Assembly (NCBI GenBank): GCA_963817945.1 | Contig: CAWFQH010000004.1 | Location: 1 to 64,000, forward strand | Reading direction: 5' to 3' | Source: VRUE01 sp963817945 | GTDB lineage: Bacteria; Actinomycetota; Thermoleophilia; Solirubrobacterales; 70-9 | DNA length: 64,000 nt | Shown: piece by piece, positions 63,978 through 64,000 of the stretch | How the letters are laid out: each line of letters starts with the position of its first letter | Numbering within the stretch: position 1 is the first letter of the stretch | Made by a program: the position numbers and the translations under genes | The notes under the pieces: generated by a model | Databases searched by the model: none | Told to the model about the DNA's origin: nothing | The model's input: the letters and a program-made list of their open reading frames with translations, nothing else

Positions 63978-64000
63978 GCCCGGCTCCGGCTCCGTACCGA

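Overview
The window is high-GC bacterial DNA, most likely from an actinomycete relative of the Thermoleophilia/Solirubrobacterales type. The order maf-mreBCD-mrdA-rodA-rng-rplU-rpmA-obgE, the tig-clpP-clpX-valS-folC block, a PknB-like kinase and a GH15 trehalase-type enzyme all fit. The class assignment is an inference from gene content; no rRNA is present to test it.

Left part (1-6302): a degraded-looking operon of an ABC exporter ATPase, an ABC-2 permease fused to an M1 zinc peptidase, an UppS-like prenyltransferase, a polysaccharide-deacetylase-like protein and a SAM methyltransferase. Every gene is split by single-base indels. At about 6300 the methyltransferase runs directly into the carrier-domain tail of a polyketide synthase (PKS), so this edge looks chimeric or mis-joined.

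PKS region (6303-31553): the tail of an upstream PKS, a bimodular PKS (6607-17390, about ten indels), a second bimodular PKS ending in a thioesterase (17387-28744, intact), a methyltransferase, a crotonyl-CoA carboxylase/reductase homologue and an alpha/beta hydrolase. All four modules are KS-AT-DH-KR-ACP. Active-site reading predicts two double bonds (modules 1 and 2), an unreduced ketone (module 3, dead KR) and a retained hydroxyl (module 4, dead DH), with one malonate-type, two methylmalonate-type and one atypical AT. Large blocks are nearly identical between modules, and the indels fall only outside these blocks, which points to sequencing error rather than decay.

Middle part (31612-41791): an acylphosphatase fused to a LigD-type 3'-phosphoesterase domain, PPK2, a VOC protein, a lipoprotein, a Ser/Thr kinase with extracytoplasmic TPR repeats, small unknown genes, GH15, a CtaG-like membrane protein and a spermidine-synthase-like membrane protein.

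Right part (41871-63977): core genes for protein quality control (tig, clpP, clpX), valS, folC, ndk, maf, the rod-shape/elongation operon, RNase E/G, L21, L27 and ObgE. It also holds a PAS-GGDEF protein with an insertion, an M23 peptidase and a coiled-coil protein with 21-bp repeats. This part is notable for perfect palindromes, two of them inside coding sequence (valS, folC), for likely CTG start codons (clpX, M23 peptidase), and for -10-like boxes placed 7-9 nt before start codons, suggesting leaderless transcripts.
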